From: Mesotaenium endlicherianum
Taxonomy: Eukaryota > Streptophyta > Zygnematophyceae > Zygnematales > Mesotaeniaceae
DNA: 64,000 nt
NCBI GenBank assembly: GCA_009602735.1
Contig: WELA01013853.1
Coordinates: 283,059-347,058, forward strand
Direction: 5' to 3'
The translations under genes were made by a program, and so were the position numbers. The first letter of the stretch is position 1; each line of letters opens with the position of its first letter. Below the pieces are notes generated by a model. That model was not told the origin of the DNA and made no database searches. It saw only the letters and a list, made by a program, of their open reading frames with translations. This document shows positions 44,739 to 56,653 of the stretch, piece after piece.

Positions 44739-45940
44739 AGTCCAGCCGTCATGAGAGCTTCTTTTTCAGCCGGGGAGAGTCTTGCTTTCACTCCTTGCTG
44801 GTTTCTTGCATCATAAGTGTCATTGGAGGGTCTTCCACTCTTCCGGGCAGCCGCGGGGTCCCTTTTAATAACTCCGATTTCCATGGGTGTGGGTCCAGAT
44901 TCGGATGTGGAAGGGGCTGCGTACACCCGCGTCGTCGGTACCCGTGAAGATGAAGGCACGGAGTGCTTGAAATCCAAGGTATCCACCTTTTGGGCCACTT
45001 CAATGATCTTTGAGAAGTCCGTCAAGTCGCGTAACTCCACTTCCTTTGCCACCTTGGGTTTGAGGCCAAAGATGTAACGGTCAATCTTCTCCTCGAGAGA
45101 CATGTTGGGGATCTCAAGAGTGAGGGCGTGAAATCTGGATGTATACTCTTGAACGGACGTCGTTTGCTTGAGATGGTGGAGCTTTCCTCGGGCAATCTTC
45201 TCCGCATTGATGGGCATGAATTGCTTCTTGAGGGCCTCACGAAAATCTGCCCATCTTGCATATGATGGTGGGGGCTCTTGGCCGAGCATGGGGTGCGCCA
45301 TAGCTTGATATATAGCCGCTTGATAGTTACGCCACCATGATGTTGCTGCTCCTCTAAGTAAGGTAACGGCAAAGGGAACGTAGTCCTCCTCGGGTACTTC
45401 AAGGAACGCGAGGTACGTCTCCACTTGGTAGAGCCATAAATTCAGGTTGGCACCTTTCCCGGGGTTGAAAGTGTCGGGTTTGCCGGGCTTGATGAGTTTC
45501 CTTGCTCTCGTTGGCTCTTGTGGAGGCGCTTGAGCCGGGGCTGGATTTTGAGCATTGCTCGCAATAGGGGCAACCATGGCAGCCATAGCTTCTCTTGACG
45601 CTTGCACGGTTGCTTCATAGGTGGCCAAGCCCACTTGGTTGTGGACGGTCATTAGGAAGGCTGCCCACTCATTTGCGGGAACTCCTTGTGGTGGGGTCAA
45701 CTTTGCTATAGCGGCTGCCACGGGATTTGACGGCGCTCCTCCTTGTGGTGCTTCTTGTCGTCGCAGATTTCCTTGAGTAGGCTCTCCCATCGACGCTGGA
45801 GGAGGGTGTGCTCCTTCTTGTGGTGCTTCTTGTTGTTGCAGATATTCTTGAGTGGGCTCTCCCATCGGCGTTGGAGGAGGGTCTCTTGGAGGGGAAGGGC
45901 CTCCTTTGGAAGCTTGCTGTTGGTCTTGAGGATCGGCCAT
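44660..45940 (-). CDS. gag: gag of B
   Basis: 426 residues, open. Pro/Gln-rich tandem-like N-terminal repeats (EPTQEYLQQQEAPQEGA and EPTQGNLRRQEAPQGGA) precede the gag domain (about 130-310, with RGAATSWWRNYQ and FMPINAEKIARGKLHHL) and a CCHC knuckle (CFYCKEKGHRALSC). Its start ATG lies just inside the PBS region. Gag builds the particle and binds the element RNA. Confidence 0.9.
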   Translation of the reverse strand: MADPQDQQQASKGGPSPPRDPPPTPMGEPTQEYLQQQEAPQEGAHPPPASMGEPTQGNLRRQEAPQGGAPSNPVAAAIAKLTPPQGVPANEWAAFLMTVHNQVGLATYEATVQASREAMAAMVAPIASNAQNPAPAQAPPQEPTRARKLIKPGKPDTFNPGKGANLNLWLYQVETYLAFLEVPEEDYVPFAVTLLRGAATSWWRNYQAAIYQAMAHPMLGQEPPPSYARWADFREALKKQFMPINAEKIARGKLHHLKQTTSVQEYTSRFHALTLEIPNMSLEEKIDRYIFGLKPKVAKEVELRDLTDFSKIIEVAQKVDTLDFKHSVPSSSRVPTTRVYAAPSTSESGPTPMEIGVIKRDPAAARKSGRPSNDTYDARNQQGVKARLSPAEKEALMTAGLCFYCKEKGHRALSCPKKLSKNGQRR

Positions 45941-45977
45941 CTTCTTGTGCTACCAAAGTGCCTACTTCCGATGCCAC

Positions 45978-46480
45978 TGTAGTGAAACAGATAGATAAAG
46001 TACTTAGTAAAACAAAATACATTATCTATTCTAGACAAGGATCTTTGAACACAAGTGGTAGCTTCTTGAAAGAGAGATGGCTTCTTGAAAGTTAATATAT
46101 TTCTGGATTTTGGCAAGTACAAGAGTGACTCTCGTATGTCTTTCTATAATCTAGATCTTGTTTATATACTTGTTACATAAGTAATTTCTAGGAAAGTGTA
46201 CGTTGATGTGTTGGCACCCAACACATCCCAAAAGTTGCCACCTCTTTCTAGATTAATGTACACATGTCCTTTTGACCTAAAAATGGCACATTTGACTTTT
46301 GCCACATGGAGTTCTTCTAGGTCTTTCCTCTAACTTCGAAAATGCCTTGGAAGGTTCAAAGGACATGAACCAAGTTACTAGAGTACCTATTCACACTTGA
46401 CTCCACACAATAGTACTCCAAATATATTTGAAAACATTAAAGTATATGCAAACTAATATATAATAACTCAAATCACTACA
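45978..46480 (-). repeat. 5' LTR of B
   Basis: 503 bp, partner of 39313-39815. On the minus strand it is followed within a base or two by the PBS-like TGGCATCGGAAG. Confidence 0.95.
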
Positions 46481-47396
46481 ATGGCCTAGACGGCTATCTC
46501 ATCCTACCACCTCACATTGCCCCTTGGGACCCCAGGCTGAATGGATGCCTAAGCAATATGAATGCAGAGACCAAGGAACATAGGAGGAGGGGAAGAGACT
46601 ACTTCTCTAAGGGAAAGCATGCCTTTGTCAAATGGGCAAAGAATGCAGGCCGGATAGATATCAGTAGGCTGAAGGCCAAGCAACCTCCAGCGCGCCCTAA
46701 GAAAGGGAGGTCGGTAGACTACTCCATGTCTACTAGGGAGCAGGACGACTTAGTGGACGAGACCCCTACTCTCTCCGAGGAGGAGGATGAGGAGGATGAG
46801 GAAGAAGAACAAGGCAGAGGAGAAGCATCAGCAGCAGGTACTCAGGATACCCAGAGACAGGCAGGGGCGCCTCCTAAAGAACCACGATCAGGTATTTGGA
46901 ATGTGATCCTCGTTATGGCGACAACTGGACCCCGCGCTCGCTCCCTCAGCCCACCTGCCCAAGCAGGGGAAGAAGCTGAACTGACTGTATTGGGCAGCAG
47001 ACACAGGCAGAAATCCCCAGAGGACAGGGGTGCCAGAAGAGGGACACGCGGGTTGGCCAGAGGTATGCCAGCCTCCCCCTCCGCTCAGGGGCATGTACTT
47101 CTAGCCAATGTATTTCAGCATCCTACTGGAATGCCTGTCTATGTGGGGATCAACACCCAAATAGTTGAAGAGCAGGCCACCATCCTTCGTTCTCCTCGAG
47201 GTCCGACTTTAGAGCAAACAGGGTTCTTTAGAAGGCCAGATGACAGACCTAGAGGGCTGTCCAGATCTAGGTCTAGATCTCCGTCTCCTGATCCTGAAGC
47301 CCCAGGAACAACCCCTTAAGGTGACAGACTGAAAAGTCAGTCAGTAGGGGAGGCTGGTCAGGGTCAGTTCCTTTATTTAAGGCTTTGCAGTATAAT

Positions 47397-47431
47397 GTTG
47401 TCGAGGCGACAACAAGTTAAGTTGGAGGGAT
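47397..47431 (+). other. 3' hairpin and polypurine tract, A3
   Basis: GTTGTCG-AGG-CGACAAC (47397-47413) followed by TAAGTTGGAGGGAT, ending at the 3' LTR start 47432. Identical in layout to A2. Confidence 0.78.
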
Positions 47432-48848
47432 TGTAATGAATCAGTATATTAGTGGATATGATATTCATTTAAATATAATAGTTAATTAAGTTCAGCCTCC
47501 TGAACTTTAATTACTAGTCGATCTGCTGGACTTTACATAATTATCAGTTTAATGACTCAGCCGGAAGCCGCAGGCTGAAGTCCATATAAGTCAGCTTGCT
47601 GACCCATTCTTTGACAGCCAGCTGACTTCCGTCCTCGGTAGCAGCGAACTGCCTTGACACACTGAAATGAATCGACTTACCAAATAGGCGATTAACAATT
47701 AATAAAGATCTTTATATCAGCAAGTAATCTTATGGTATTTCCGTTAACTAGTTAAACGGCAAAGGACAATACACTAGCAGGGAATAATACTCGTAAGTCA
47801 AATGCGAGTAAACTAGCATCAATGATGCAAATCAGTAAACTCATACATAAGCAAGGTTAGAAGACAGTGCGTATCAATGGCTTCTCGCCTTGGATTCAGA
47901 TCTCTCTCAGTAAGCTGTACAAGAGAGTTGGCCTCGTTTCCGAATGCCGAACTCGAGAGCAATGCCTAGCATATGTACATGGAATGAGTTTACTGTTCAA
48001 CGGTCAGTGCGATGGCACCGCCTACCCGGGAGTTAACCACGTTGGTAGGACCTCGGTTAACCAAATCCACCGCCATCTCCCATCATCCCGAATAGCCATC
48101 CATCATAGGGATGTCATCTGGCTATTCATCTAGCATATCGCACTTAGATGCATATCAAGGCAGTTCGCTGCTACCGAGTACGGAAGTCAGCTTGCTGTCA
48201 AAGAATGTGTCAGCAAGCTGACTTATATGGACTTTCAGCCTGCTGCTTTCGACTGAGTCAGCAAACTGATAATTATGTAAAGTCCAGCAGACTGACTATT
48301 AACTAAAGTTCAGCAGGCTGAACTTAATTAACTATTATATTTAAATGAATATTATATCGACTAATATACTGATTCATTACACACACACCTAAGCACGATA
48401 TGCTAGATGAATGGCCAGATGACATCCCTATGACGGATGGCGATTCGGGGTGATGGGAGATGGCGGTGGATTTGGTTAACCGAGGTCCTACCAACGTGGT
48501 TAACTCCCGGGTAGGCGGTGCCATCGCACTGACCGTTGAACAGTAAACTCATTCCATGTACATATGCTAGGCATTGCTCTCGAGTTCGGCATTCGGAAAC
48601 GAGACCAACTCTCCTGTACAGCTCATTGAGAGAGATCTGAATCCAAGGCGGGAAGCCATTGATACGCACTGTCTTCTAACCTTGCTTATGTATGAGTTTA
48701 CTGATTTGCATTATTGATGCTAGTTTACTTTCATTTGACTGACGAGTATTATTCACTGCTAGTGTGTTGTCCTTTGCCGTTAAAACAGCTAACGAAAAAT
48801 ACCATAAAGATTACTTGCTGATATAAAGATCTTTATTAATTGTTAATC
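47432..48848 (+). repeat. 3' LTR of A3, interrupted by a nested LTR
   Basis: The plus-oriented LTR runs 47432-47662, resumes at 48382, and stops a few bases short of its normal end at 48848. The interruption is the minus-oriented LTR at 47663-48381. Confidence 0.92.
47663..48381 (-). mobile_element. solo LTR of family A nested in the A3 3' LTR
   Basis: A 719-bp complete LTR in minus orientation. CACAC flanks it on both sides (47658-47662 and 48382-48386). Removing the LTR and one CACAC gives exactly the sequence found uninterrupted in the A3 5' LTR near 33.0 kb, which proves the insertion. Confidence 0.96.
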
Positions 48849-49623
48849 ATGGTATTTTCGTTAATTGAATTAACAGCAAAGGACCACACACAAGCAGTGA
48901 ATAATACTCGTAAGTCAAATGCAAATAAACTAGCATCAATAATGCAATCAGTAAACTCATGCTCAAGCAAGGTTGGAAGACAGTGCGTATCAATGGCTTC
49001 TAGCCTTGGATTTAGATCTCTCTCAGTAAGCTGTACAGAGAGTTGGCCTCGTTTTCGAATGCCGAACTCGAGAGCAATGCCTAGCATATATACATGGAAT
49101 GAGTTTACTGTTCAACAGCCAGTGCGATGGCACCGCCTATCCGAGAGTTAACCACGTTGGTAGGACCTCGGTTAACCAAATCCACCGCCATCTCCCATCA
49201 TCCCGAATCGCCATCCAGCATAGGGATGTCATCTGGCCATTGATCTAGCATCCACACTTAGATGCATATCGAGGCACTTCGCTGCTACCGAGTACGGAAG
49301 TCAGCTGGCTGTCAAAGAATGAGTCAGCAAGCTGACTTGAGTTAACTTCAGCCTGCTGCCCCCGGCTGAGTCTTAAACTGATAATTATATAAAGTCCAGC
49401 AGACTCCATACTACATAAAGTTCAGCAGGCTGAACTAAATTAACTATTACATTTAAATGTATATTATATCGACCAATGTACTGATTCATTACAATCCTGG
49501 GCTAAATTTACTTAACTATTATATTTAAAAGTATATTATATCTACCATTATACTGATTCATTACAATCCCTCCAACTTAACTTGTTGTCGCCTCGTCAAC
49601 ATTAAACCGCATAAGTTTTTTTG

Positions 49624-50535
49624 TCAGGGAACTGAACTTGACCAGCCTGGCGTTCTGTCAGCTGGCGTTCTAAAGAACCCCGTTTGTTCCAAAGTTGGAC
49701 CTCGAGGAGAACGAAGGATGATAGCCTGCTCTTCAACCACCTGGGTGTTGATCCCCACATAGACAGGCATTCCCGTAGGATGCTGAAATACATTCGCAAG
49801 AGGTACATCTCCCTTAGCGAAGGGAGAGGTCGGCATACCCCTTGCCACCCCGCGTGTCCCTCTTCTGGCACCCCTGTCCTCTGAGGATTTCTGCCTTTGC
49901 CTGCTGCCAAGTACAGTCTGATCAGCTTCTTCCCCTGCTTGGGCAGGTGGGCTAGGAGAGCGAGTGCGCGGTTCAGTTACCTCCATGGCCGGGGTTAAAT
50001 GCCATATTCCTGATCTTGGCTCCTGAGGGAGCCCTGCCCTTGCCTGCCCCTAGGTGTCCTGAGTACCAGCTCCTGATGCTTCTCCTCTGCCTTGTTCTTC
50101 TTCCTCATCCCCCTCATCCTCCTCCTCTGAGAGAGTAGGAGTCTCGTCAACTAAGTCGTCCTGCTCTCTGGTGGACATGGAGTAGTCTACTGACCTCCCT
50201 TTCATAGGGCGCGCTGGAGGTTGCTTGGCCTTCAGCCCACTGATATCTATCCCGCCTGCATTCTTCGCCCATTTGACAAAGGCATGCTTTCCCTTAGAGA
50301 AGAGGTCTCTGACCCTCCTCCTGTACTCTTTGGTCTCTGTATTCATATTGCTCAGGCAGCCATTCAGCCTGGGCTCCCAAGGGGCAATGTGAGGTGGTAG
50401 AATGAGGTAGCCGTCTAGGCCATAGTGGAAATCGTCTGGTTGGGCTCGGTCATACTCCTGCTTTTTGTTGGTGACGGTCATCCACCTCCAGTCTGTTGGC
50501 TGCTGGTAGTACTGGGGTCCATACTCAGCCTTCCT
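49624..50535 (-). pseudogene. ORF3 (first type) of A5, partial and broken
   Basis: This matches the C-terminal two thirds of A2 ORF3: the Trp-rich patch, LPPHIAPWEPRL, KGKHAFVKWAKN, the acidic run and the HPTGMPVYVG segment. The coiled-coil start is not present. Function unknown. Confidence 0.82.
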
Positions 50536-50790
50536 CAGGTATTAGTATGGTGTATTCGTTCCTGTTTACCTTACAGGGTGATTGCTAGGAGTTGACGTAG
50601 TTGCGGTGCGCTAGACATAAACGTACGAATGTGTTTTCAGGTGTGTTAAGAGATGTATGGTTGTGCGAGGCCCTTTTTCTTTCAGCTAAAGGTGCTTTAT
50701 GTGGGCCAGGCTGTCCCCTCTGTCACTATGCTGACACTTAGGGTTCACATAACCGTCCCTTTCTCGCTCTCGCACACTAACTGTCATATA

Positions 50791-50829
50791 TTTTCCCCTC
50801 CAACTTAAATGGAGACAGGACCTCCTGTC
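50791..50829 (-). other. internal hairpin plus purine-tract module, A5
   Basis: On the minus strand the GACAGG/CCTGTC hairpin (50814-50829) is followed by AAGTTGGAGGGGAAAA. This is the fifth copy of the post-pol module in the window. Confidence 0.6.
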
Positions 50830-50856
50830 ACCTTCCCGTCTCAACTGAAATGACTG

Positions 50857-53800
50857 TTAGGGAGGTGCTCCAGCCGCCCGAAGGTGGAACCGTTTCAACG
50901 CCCCTTTGGCATTAGTCAAATAGTCTTTAAATTCCCAAGTGTCCCCAGAGGCATTATAACCCTTCCATCGAATGAGGTATTTCATGACATATTTAAACGA
51001 TCGACAGACCGAGCGCGCGTCTAAAATCTCCTCAACCTCATATTCCTCAAGGTCGCCTTCCCGGACAGCGGGGACCGGTCCCGGTTTGACAGGTAACCGA
51101 CCTGTGAACAGTGTATCCCCTTTGATGTATGGTTCCAGGAAGGAGACATTAAAGACCGGATGACCCTTGTATACGGCTGACATGTTCAGTTTGGAGGCAT
51201 TCTTACCGACACGACGCACCACCGAATATGGACCGACCCAGACAGGGCCAAGCTTTTTCTTGACAAAACCAGGGAGGTATAGGTGCTGAGAATGCAGTTT
51301 GACCAAATCGCCTTTAAAAAGGGTCAGTTCTCGACGGTGCTGATTAGCGTACTTTTGTTGCTTTTCTTGGGCTCTGTGCAGGTTCTGCTGGACTTCTGAC
51401 AGGATGTCAGCAAACTCCTACGTTAACTGGAGGAAGCCCGGATTGTCAATCCCTTTAGAGTGAGTTAAAGACTCCCCTAGGACATCTAAAGGAGACTTAG
51501 AGACTCTACCCAAGCTGAGTTCAAAAGGAGTCTTGCCCGTTGACGCGTGCACCGCACTGTTGACCGCAAATTGGATTTGGGGTAATAGGTTATCCCCATT
51601 ATCTTGTTTTTGGTTAATATAGGCTCTCAGTACCTCTTGCAGAACTCGATTAGTTCTTTCAGTCTGCCCATCAGTCTGAGGGTGGTTTGCTGTGCTGAGC
51701 AGCTGCTTGACTCCCATTGACCCCATTAAAGCCCTCCAAAACTTAGAGGTAAATTTTGAGTCTCTGTCTGAGATTATATTAGAGGGTAGCCCATGGTGGC
51801 ATACTACATGGTTGTAGAACTGTCTCGCTGTTTCGAGTGCAGTTACTTTGACAGTTGTGGGGATGAAAATGACCATTTTTGTCAGTTTATCCACGACTAC
51901 CAGTATCAAATCATGGCCATTGGCAGTTCGTGGCAGTGTGACCACCCAGTCCATGGATATTGTTTCCCAGCGGCCAGCTGGGATGGGCAGCGGTTGTAAG
52001 AGGCCCCCCGGTGGTGTGTGCCTAGACTTATTCTTTTGACACTGGTCACAGGATTTAACGTATTTCAAGACCTCCCAAGGTAATCCCTCCCAATGATAAT
52101 GTTGCCAGTTTGCCAACAGTTTTAGCCTGCTCCAAATGCCCACCCGGTAAACTATCATGTGCTTGACTCAATAAAAGGGACCTTATCTCCACGTTATTAG
52201 GAACGACCTACTTCAGCCTCCCTGAAGTGGTTTCAGTCACCCAGACCCCTCCCTTAGGCTTATACCCGAGTGCAGTAGCACGACACAGATTAGTAGTGGG
52301 GCTGGGCTCAAATGTTGGGTCAGAAAGGTCGGCTTTCCTAAGTTGTTCAGGGAAGGACTTTTTCACCTTCAGTGAAGTGAGTGCACAGAGGACTTTATCT
52401 ACAGCATGCTGACCAAAGTTCCTTTCTTGCAAGTCAGGTCTTCTAGAGAGTGCATCAGCAGGATCCAACTTCCCTGGTTTGTAGTCGATCTGGACTTTGA
52501 ACTGCTCCAGCATCTGGCTCCAGCGGTTCTCCCTCCTCGACAGCTTGGACTTCTTCTGAAAGTGGGTCAGAGCTAGATGATCTGTAATCACCTTAAAAGC
52601 TTTACCATGTAAGTATGCTCTCCACTGTTTGAGTACATGAATGATAGCTAGCAGCTCTTTATCATGCATCGAGTAATTAATCTCCGCTGGATTAAATTTC
52701 ATATACTTGTACAACACAGGATGCCACTCCTGCCGTACCTTACCATCCTTTGTGGTATTGTCAACAGGCTGCAACAAAATAGCACCCATGGCAAAGTCAG
52801 AGGCATCAGTGACCTGCACCGGTTTGCTGGAGTCATACACGGCTAGCACCGGGGCAGAATAAAGAGCATCTTTAAGAGTCTGGAAGGCAGCCTGCTGCTC
52901 TTCCCCCCACACATACCTTATGCCTTTCTTAGTATGGTGAGTCAGTTTACTGGCCTTTGTAGAATAAATCTCAATAAATCTCCTATAGTAATTAGCCAAC
53001 TCGAGGAAGGATCTAACTTCAGAGACAGACTGTGGTACTGGCCAGTCCCTTATGGTCTGGACTTTCGTAGGATCCACACTGATGCCTTCTTTACTGACAA
53101 CGTGGCCTAAGAATTCAATACTTTCTTTAAAGAAATCACACTTGCTCATTTAGCATATATATGATTTTTTCTCAAAGTGTCCATGACTATCTTTAAGGGT
53201 TCAGCGTGTTGAGCTTTATTTTTAGAGAAAATTAAAATGTCATTTAGGAAAATTTGCACAAACTTATCGAAATAAGGTCTGAAAATGTCATTCATAGCAC
53301 CGATGAAGGTCGCAGGAGCATTAGTCAGTCCAAATGGCATCACGTTGAACTCATAGTGTTGTTCTTTACTGTAATTCTGTTCAGAGCTCTGTAATCCACA
53401 CACATCCGCATACTGCCATCCTTTTTCTTAACAAATAGGATGGGTGCGCCGTAAGGTGATTTACTGGGGGAAATATAACCATTTTTCTCAAGCTCTGCAA
53501 TCTGTGTTTTCAACTCCTCGATTCACATAAGACAAGCCATAAGTGCGTTGCCAAGGTGGCTGACTCCCAGGTACTAAATCAATCCTATGATCTACTTCTC
53601 TCTTAGGGGGTAGTTCTGGAGGCATATTAAATACATCCGTGTACTAAGCAACAATTTTGCAGCAGTGGGGTGCTCCGGAGGGCTTACCTTTTTCCCCACC
53701 ACTTCTTCAGGTTGAGGAGGTACCTCTCTTAGCAGCAGACAGATCATTCTGTCTTCCTTTTGGTTCCACCTTTTGACGAACTCCATTGCATTCAGCAACT

Positions 53801-54480
53801 TGCATCCTTCTGGAAGCCTCTTCTTTTCCTTCATTTGCCATCCACACAGGACAAGAGGAAGAGCACTGGTGAGTGCCAAGTTAGTCTGCCCATCACTGGC
53901 TCCTCTCACTTTAACTGTACCTCTGCTCCAACGTACTTCAGCTTGATGTCTGTTAAGCCAGGACCTGCCTAGCACGAGATCATAAAAGCCAGTGTTGAGT
54001 ACCTCAAATGTAAGCGTTTCAGTTTGAACTGCAGTGCCAAAACCTACCTGGACCTCAATAGGCGTGGTTATAACTCCTCCCGGGATACTTGAGGCATCTC
54101 CAAGGAATATTTTTCTATTCCCTTGGGTGACAGTAGGCAGCCTTAGCCGCTTAACTAAGTCCTTATGGATAAAAGTATGTGACGCCCTTCCGTCAACAAA
54201 TGCCCTCACCTTCCTATTTGCAATCATGCAATGCAGTAGGATAGAGGGGACTGTCTTTTCCTGACTTTCGCATTGTTCTCCTGACGTAGCAAAGAAATGT
54301 TGGACATCAGGTGGAACAAGAGCATCCAGAGTGTGCACTCTCTGGACGTCTATATTGCTGATGGTCTTCTTTATCTGGTTGTCTGGCATGCATAGTGAAT
54401 GCAGTCCAGCAGGACCCATAATACCTGCTACGAGGGCAGCTAGTGACGACTCACTATCTCTAGCATCCTTACAGTAGACT
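50857..54480 (-). pseudogene. pol region of A5, broken
   Basis: Reading leftward: protease (HTFIHKDLV near 54.2 kb), RT parts (near 53.1-53.6 kb), RNase H (DASDFAMG near 52.79 kb), integrase core ([12 protein letters not shown] near 51.67 kb), GPY/F (near 51.24 kb) and a chromodomain (near 50.9-51.05 kb). Clearly family A, with many breaks. Confidence 0.88.
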
Positions 54481-54489
54481 GGATTACTG

Positions 54490-55962
54490 ACTGTTGCTGT
54501 CTTTTAAAGGCTGGTCTTTTCTCTCGACTTTTGGGAGGTGCTTGACTGGACACTGTTCTCTGTAGTGGCCCAGCTGCTGACAATGGTAGCAACTGGATTT
54601 TGCTCAGGCTGGTCTCGGCTTAGTCCTACCACCACCTCTTCCATAGCCACCTCGAGGGAAACCACCTCTACGTCTAGACTGTATGGCATTATACTCATAC
54701 TCATATCCATCACCCTGATCATCCTCAGCCTGGTCTCCTTCAATTGCATTGTAGGAACCGTGGGGCTCTTTGAAAATCTTAGACACCAAAGTATTACTCT
54801 GGCGCTTGTGATTGAACTGCTGCTGATCCCAGGCATCAGCATCCTGGATCATGTCAGCCAGTTTCTCATACTTTTTCTCAGCAAAATGACCAGAGACCTC
54901 GGATTTCAAGCCATACCTGAAGTATGCTATCCTATACCGTTCTGGTAAATCAGGCTGCTTCATCATGTTCTCTTGGAACTTTTGAGCAAACTCAGCAACT
55001 GAAGTGGTCTGCTTCAGTGTCAGGGAGATCATCGCATAGATAGCTTTCTCCTGCTGGTTGATGACATCAAACTTCTCATGCAACTTCTCGACAAACTCTA
55101 CCCACGTAGGGTCACCGAGTTGCCGAGCCTTACGCTCTCCTTTCCAGTAAAGCCACCAGTCTGCGGCACTGCCTTTCAGTAGCGCACCGGTGTGCCTGAC
55201 CTTCTCGTAATCTTGCAGTTCTGGGTAGTTCTCCAGCCACTGCTCAACATCCGCGAGAAACTTGATCAAGTAATATTTTCTGTTTCCCTCAGGATCATAG
55301 TCCCGGGGAGGTTTCGGCTTGGGCTTACTAGGCCCTCTGCCACCACCACCAGTGGTTTGAGAACCCAGTTGGTCTCTGTCGCGCAGTAGAGACATTATGA
55401 TTCTTTTGTCTTTCTGTTGGGACTGATACATGGTCGCCATTTGCGATTGCATTTGAACGAACAATGCTCCCAAGTCTACACTCTAGGGTGGTAGTCTAGC
55501 AAATGCAGCAGCAACATTGGCATCTACTCGCTGAGTAGTGTCCTCAACAGTCCCTCTCGCTCCTGCAGCAGCAAATCCTGCCGCATTCAGCCGGTCACGT
55601 ATTTGACCTAGGGGTACATTGAGTTGTACAGCAGGAGGTGGGTTCAGAACATTGGCCCTTGATGGCATAAGTTTTTCAACAGTGCGCTCGTTAGTTGGCT
55701 GTCCTTCCCTCCTTTTTGTATCTTCAGCAGCCTTTGCTAATTGTTCAGCTTCTAATCTGGCTCTCTCCTCCTCAGCATGCTGTGCTGCGACTGCGGCAAT
55801 AGCAGCAGCCTCATCTGCAGCCTCTCTAGCTGCAGTATCTGCCACTGCTTCAGAATAGGTACGGGTTCCCGCTACATGGCTTTCCGCCTGGTTTTGGACA
55901 TTCTCGTTATCCTGGTTCTCCATGTCTCGTGGGTTGCTAGTTTGAGACCTTGTCCTTACCAT
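54490..55962 (-). pseudogene. gag of A5, broken
   Basis: Same domains as A2 gag in the same order, and the slippery heptamer TTTAAAA is retained at its end near 54.50 kb. The ATG again lies in ATGGTAAGG. About one or two breaks. Confidence 0.88.
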
Positions 55963-55996
55963 ACAAAGAAGACTGCGATAACTGCTCCGATACCAC

Positions 55997-56653
55997 TGAA
56001 ATGAATCAACTTACCAATTAGGCGTATAACAATTAATAAAGATCTTTATATCAGCAAGTAATCTTTATGGTATTTCCGTTAATTGATTTAACAGCAAAGG
56101 ACCACACACTAGCAGTGAATAATACTCGTAAGTCAAATGCAAATAAACTAGCATCAATAATGACAATCCGTAAACTCATGCTCAAGCAAGGTTGGAAGAC
56201 AGTGCGTATCAATGGCTTCTAGCCTTGGATTCAGATCTCTCTCAGTAAGCTGTACAAGAGAGTTGGCCTCGTTTCCGAATGCCGAACTCGAGAACAATGC
56301 CTAGCATATGTACATGGAATGAGTTTACTGTTCAGCGGCCAGTGCGATGGCACCGCCCACCCGAGAGTTAACGACGTTGGTAGGACCTCGGTTAACCAAA
56401 TCCACCGCCATCTCCCATCATCCCAAATCGCCATCCATCATAGGGATGCCATCTGGCCATTCATCTAGCATACCACACTTAGATGCATATCGAGGCAGTT
56501 CGCTGCTACCGAGTACGAAAGTCAGCTGGCTGTCAAAGAATGTGTCAGCAAGTTGACTTAAGTTGACTTCAGCCTGCAGCTTCCGGCGGAGTCCTTAAGC
56601 TGATAATTACATAAAATCCAGCAGACTCAATACTACATAAAGTATAGCAGGCT
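55997..56653 (-). repeat. 5' LTR of A5 (distal end missing)
   Basis: It begins TGAAATGAATC right after the reverse-complement PBS, and follows the A LTR to about 56653, where unrelated AT-rich sequence takes over. Confidence 0.88.

Larger units (their letters stand above)
39313..46480 (-). mobile_element. Ty3/gypsy chromovirus, family B (with an assembly gap)
   Basis: Two 503-bp LTRs (39313-39815 and 45978-46480; about 96% identical by eye) start TGTAGTGA and end CACTACA. On the minus strand a PBS-like TGGCATCGGAAG follows the 5' LTR, then gag (45940-44660), pol (to 40605), a 3' non-coding part with tandem repeats, and a G-rich PPT (GGGGGGGTGA) at the 3' LTR. ATGG flanks both ends, with one extra TATGG on the left. 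A 924-bp run of N hides part of integrase. A few breaks are visible outside the gap. Confidence 0.93.
38465..47319 (+). pseudogene. ORF3 (first type) of A3, split by element B
   Basis: The two parts (38465-39312 and 46481-47319) together cover the same coiled coil, globular part, acidic run and SRSRSRSPSPD tail as A2 ORF3. The 3' splice-site context (TACTAAC, CAG before the ATG) is kept at about 38.43-38.46 kb. Element B entered at the equivalent of A2 position 18.51 kb. A few breaks in addition. Confidence 0.85.
32773..48848 (+). mobile_element. Ty3/gypsy chromovirus, family A copy A3 (broken; B element and a solo LTR nested)
   Basis: Parts: 5' LTR 32773-33492, PBS 33494-33505, gag from 33527, pol 34897-38037, ORF3 of the first type 38465-39312 and 46481-47319, hairpin and PPT at 47397-47431, and 3' LTR from 47432. 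Element B (39313-46480) sits in ORF3, and a minus-oriented LTR (47663-48381) sits in the 3' LTR. The final bases of the 3' LTR are replaced by another LTR at 48849. Without its guests it would be close to A2 in size. A few breaks besides the insertions. Confidence 0.93.
48849..56653 (-). mobile_element. Ty3/gypsy chromovirus, family A copy A5 (broken)
   Basis: Minus-strand copy: 5' LTR 55997-56653, reverse-complement PBS 55984-55995, gag 54490-55962, pol 50857-54480, ORF3 (first type) 49624-50535, and an LTR 3' part at 48849-49565. The 3' LTR side holds a tandem duplication of about 70 bp spanning the LTR head and PPT flank (49430-49565). It has many breaks, roughly eight or more, and is one of the older A copies. 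Confidence 0.9.
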
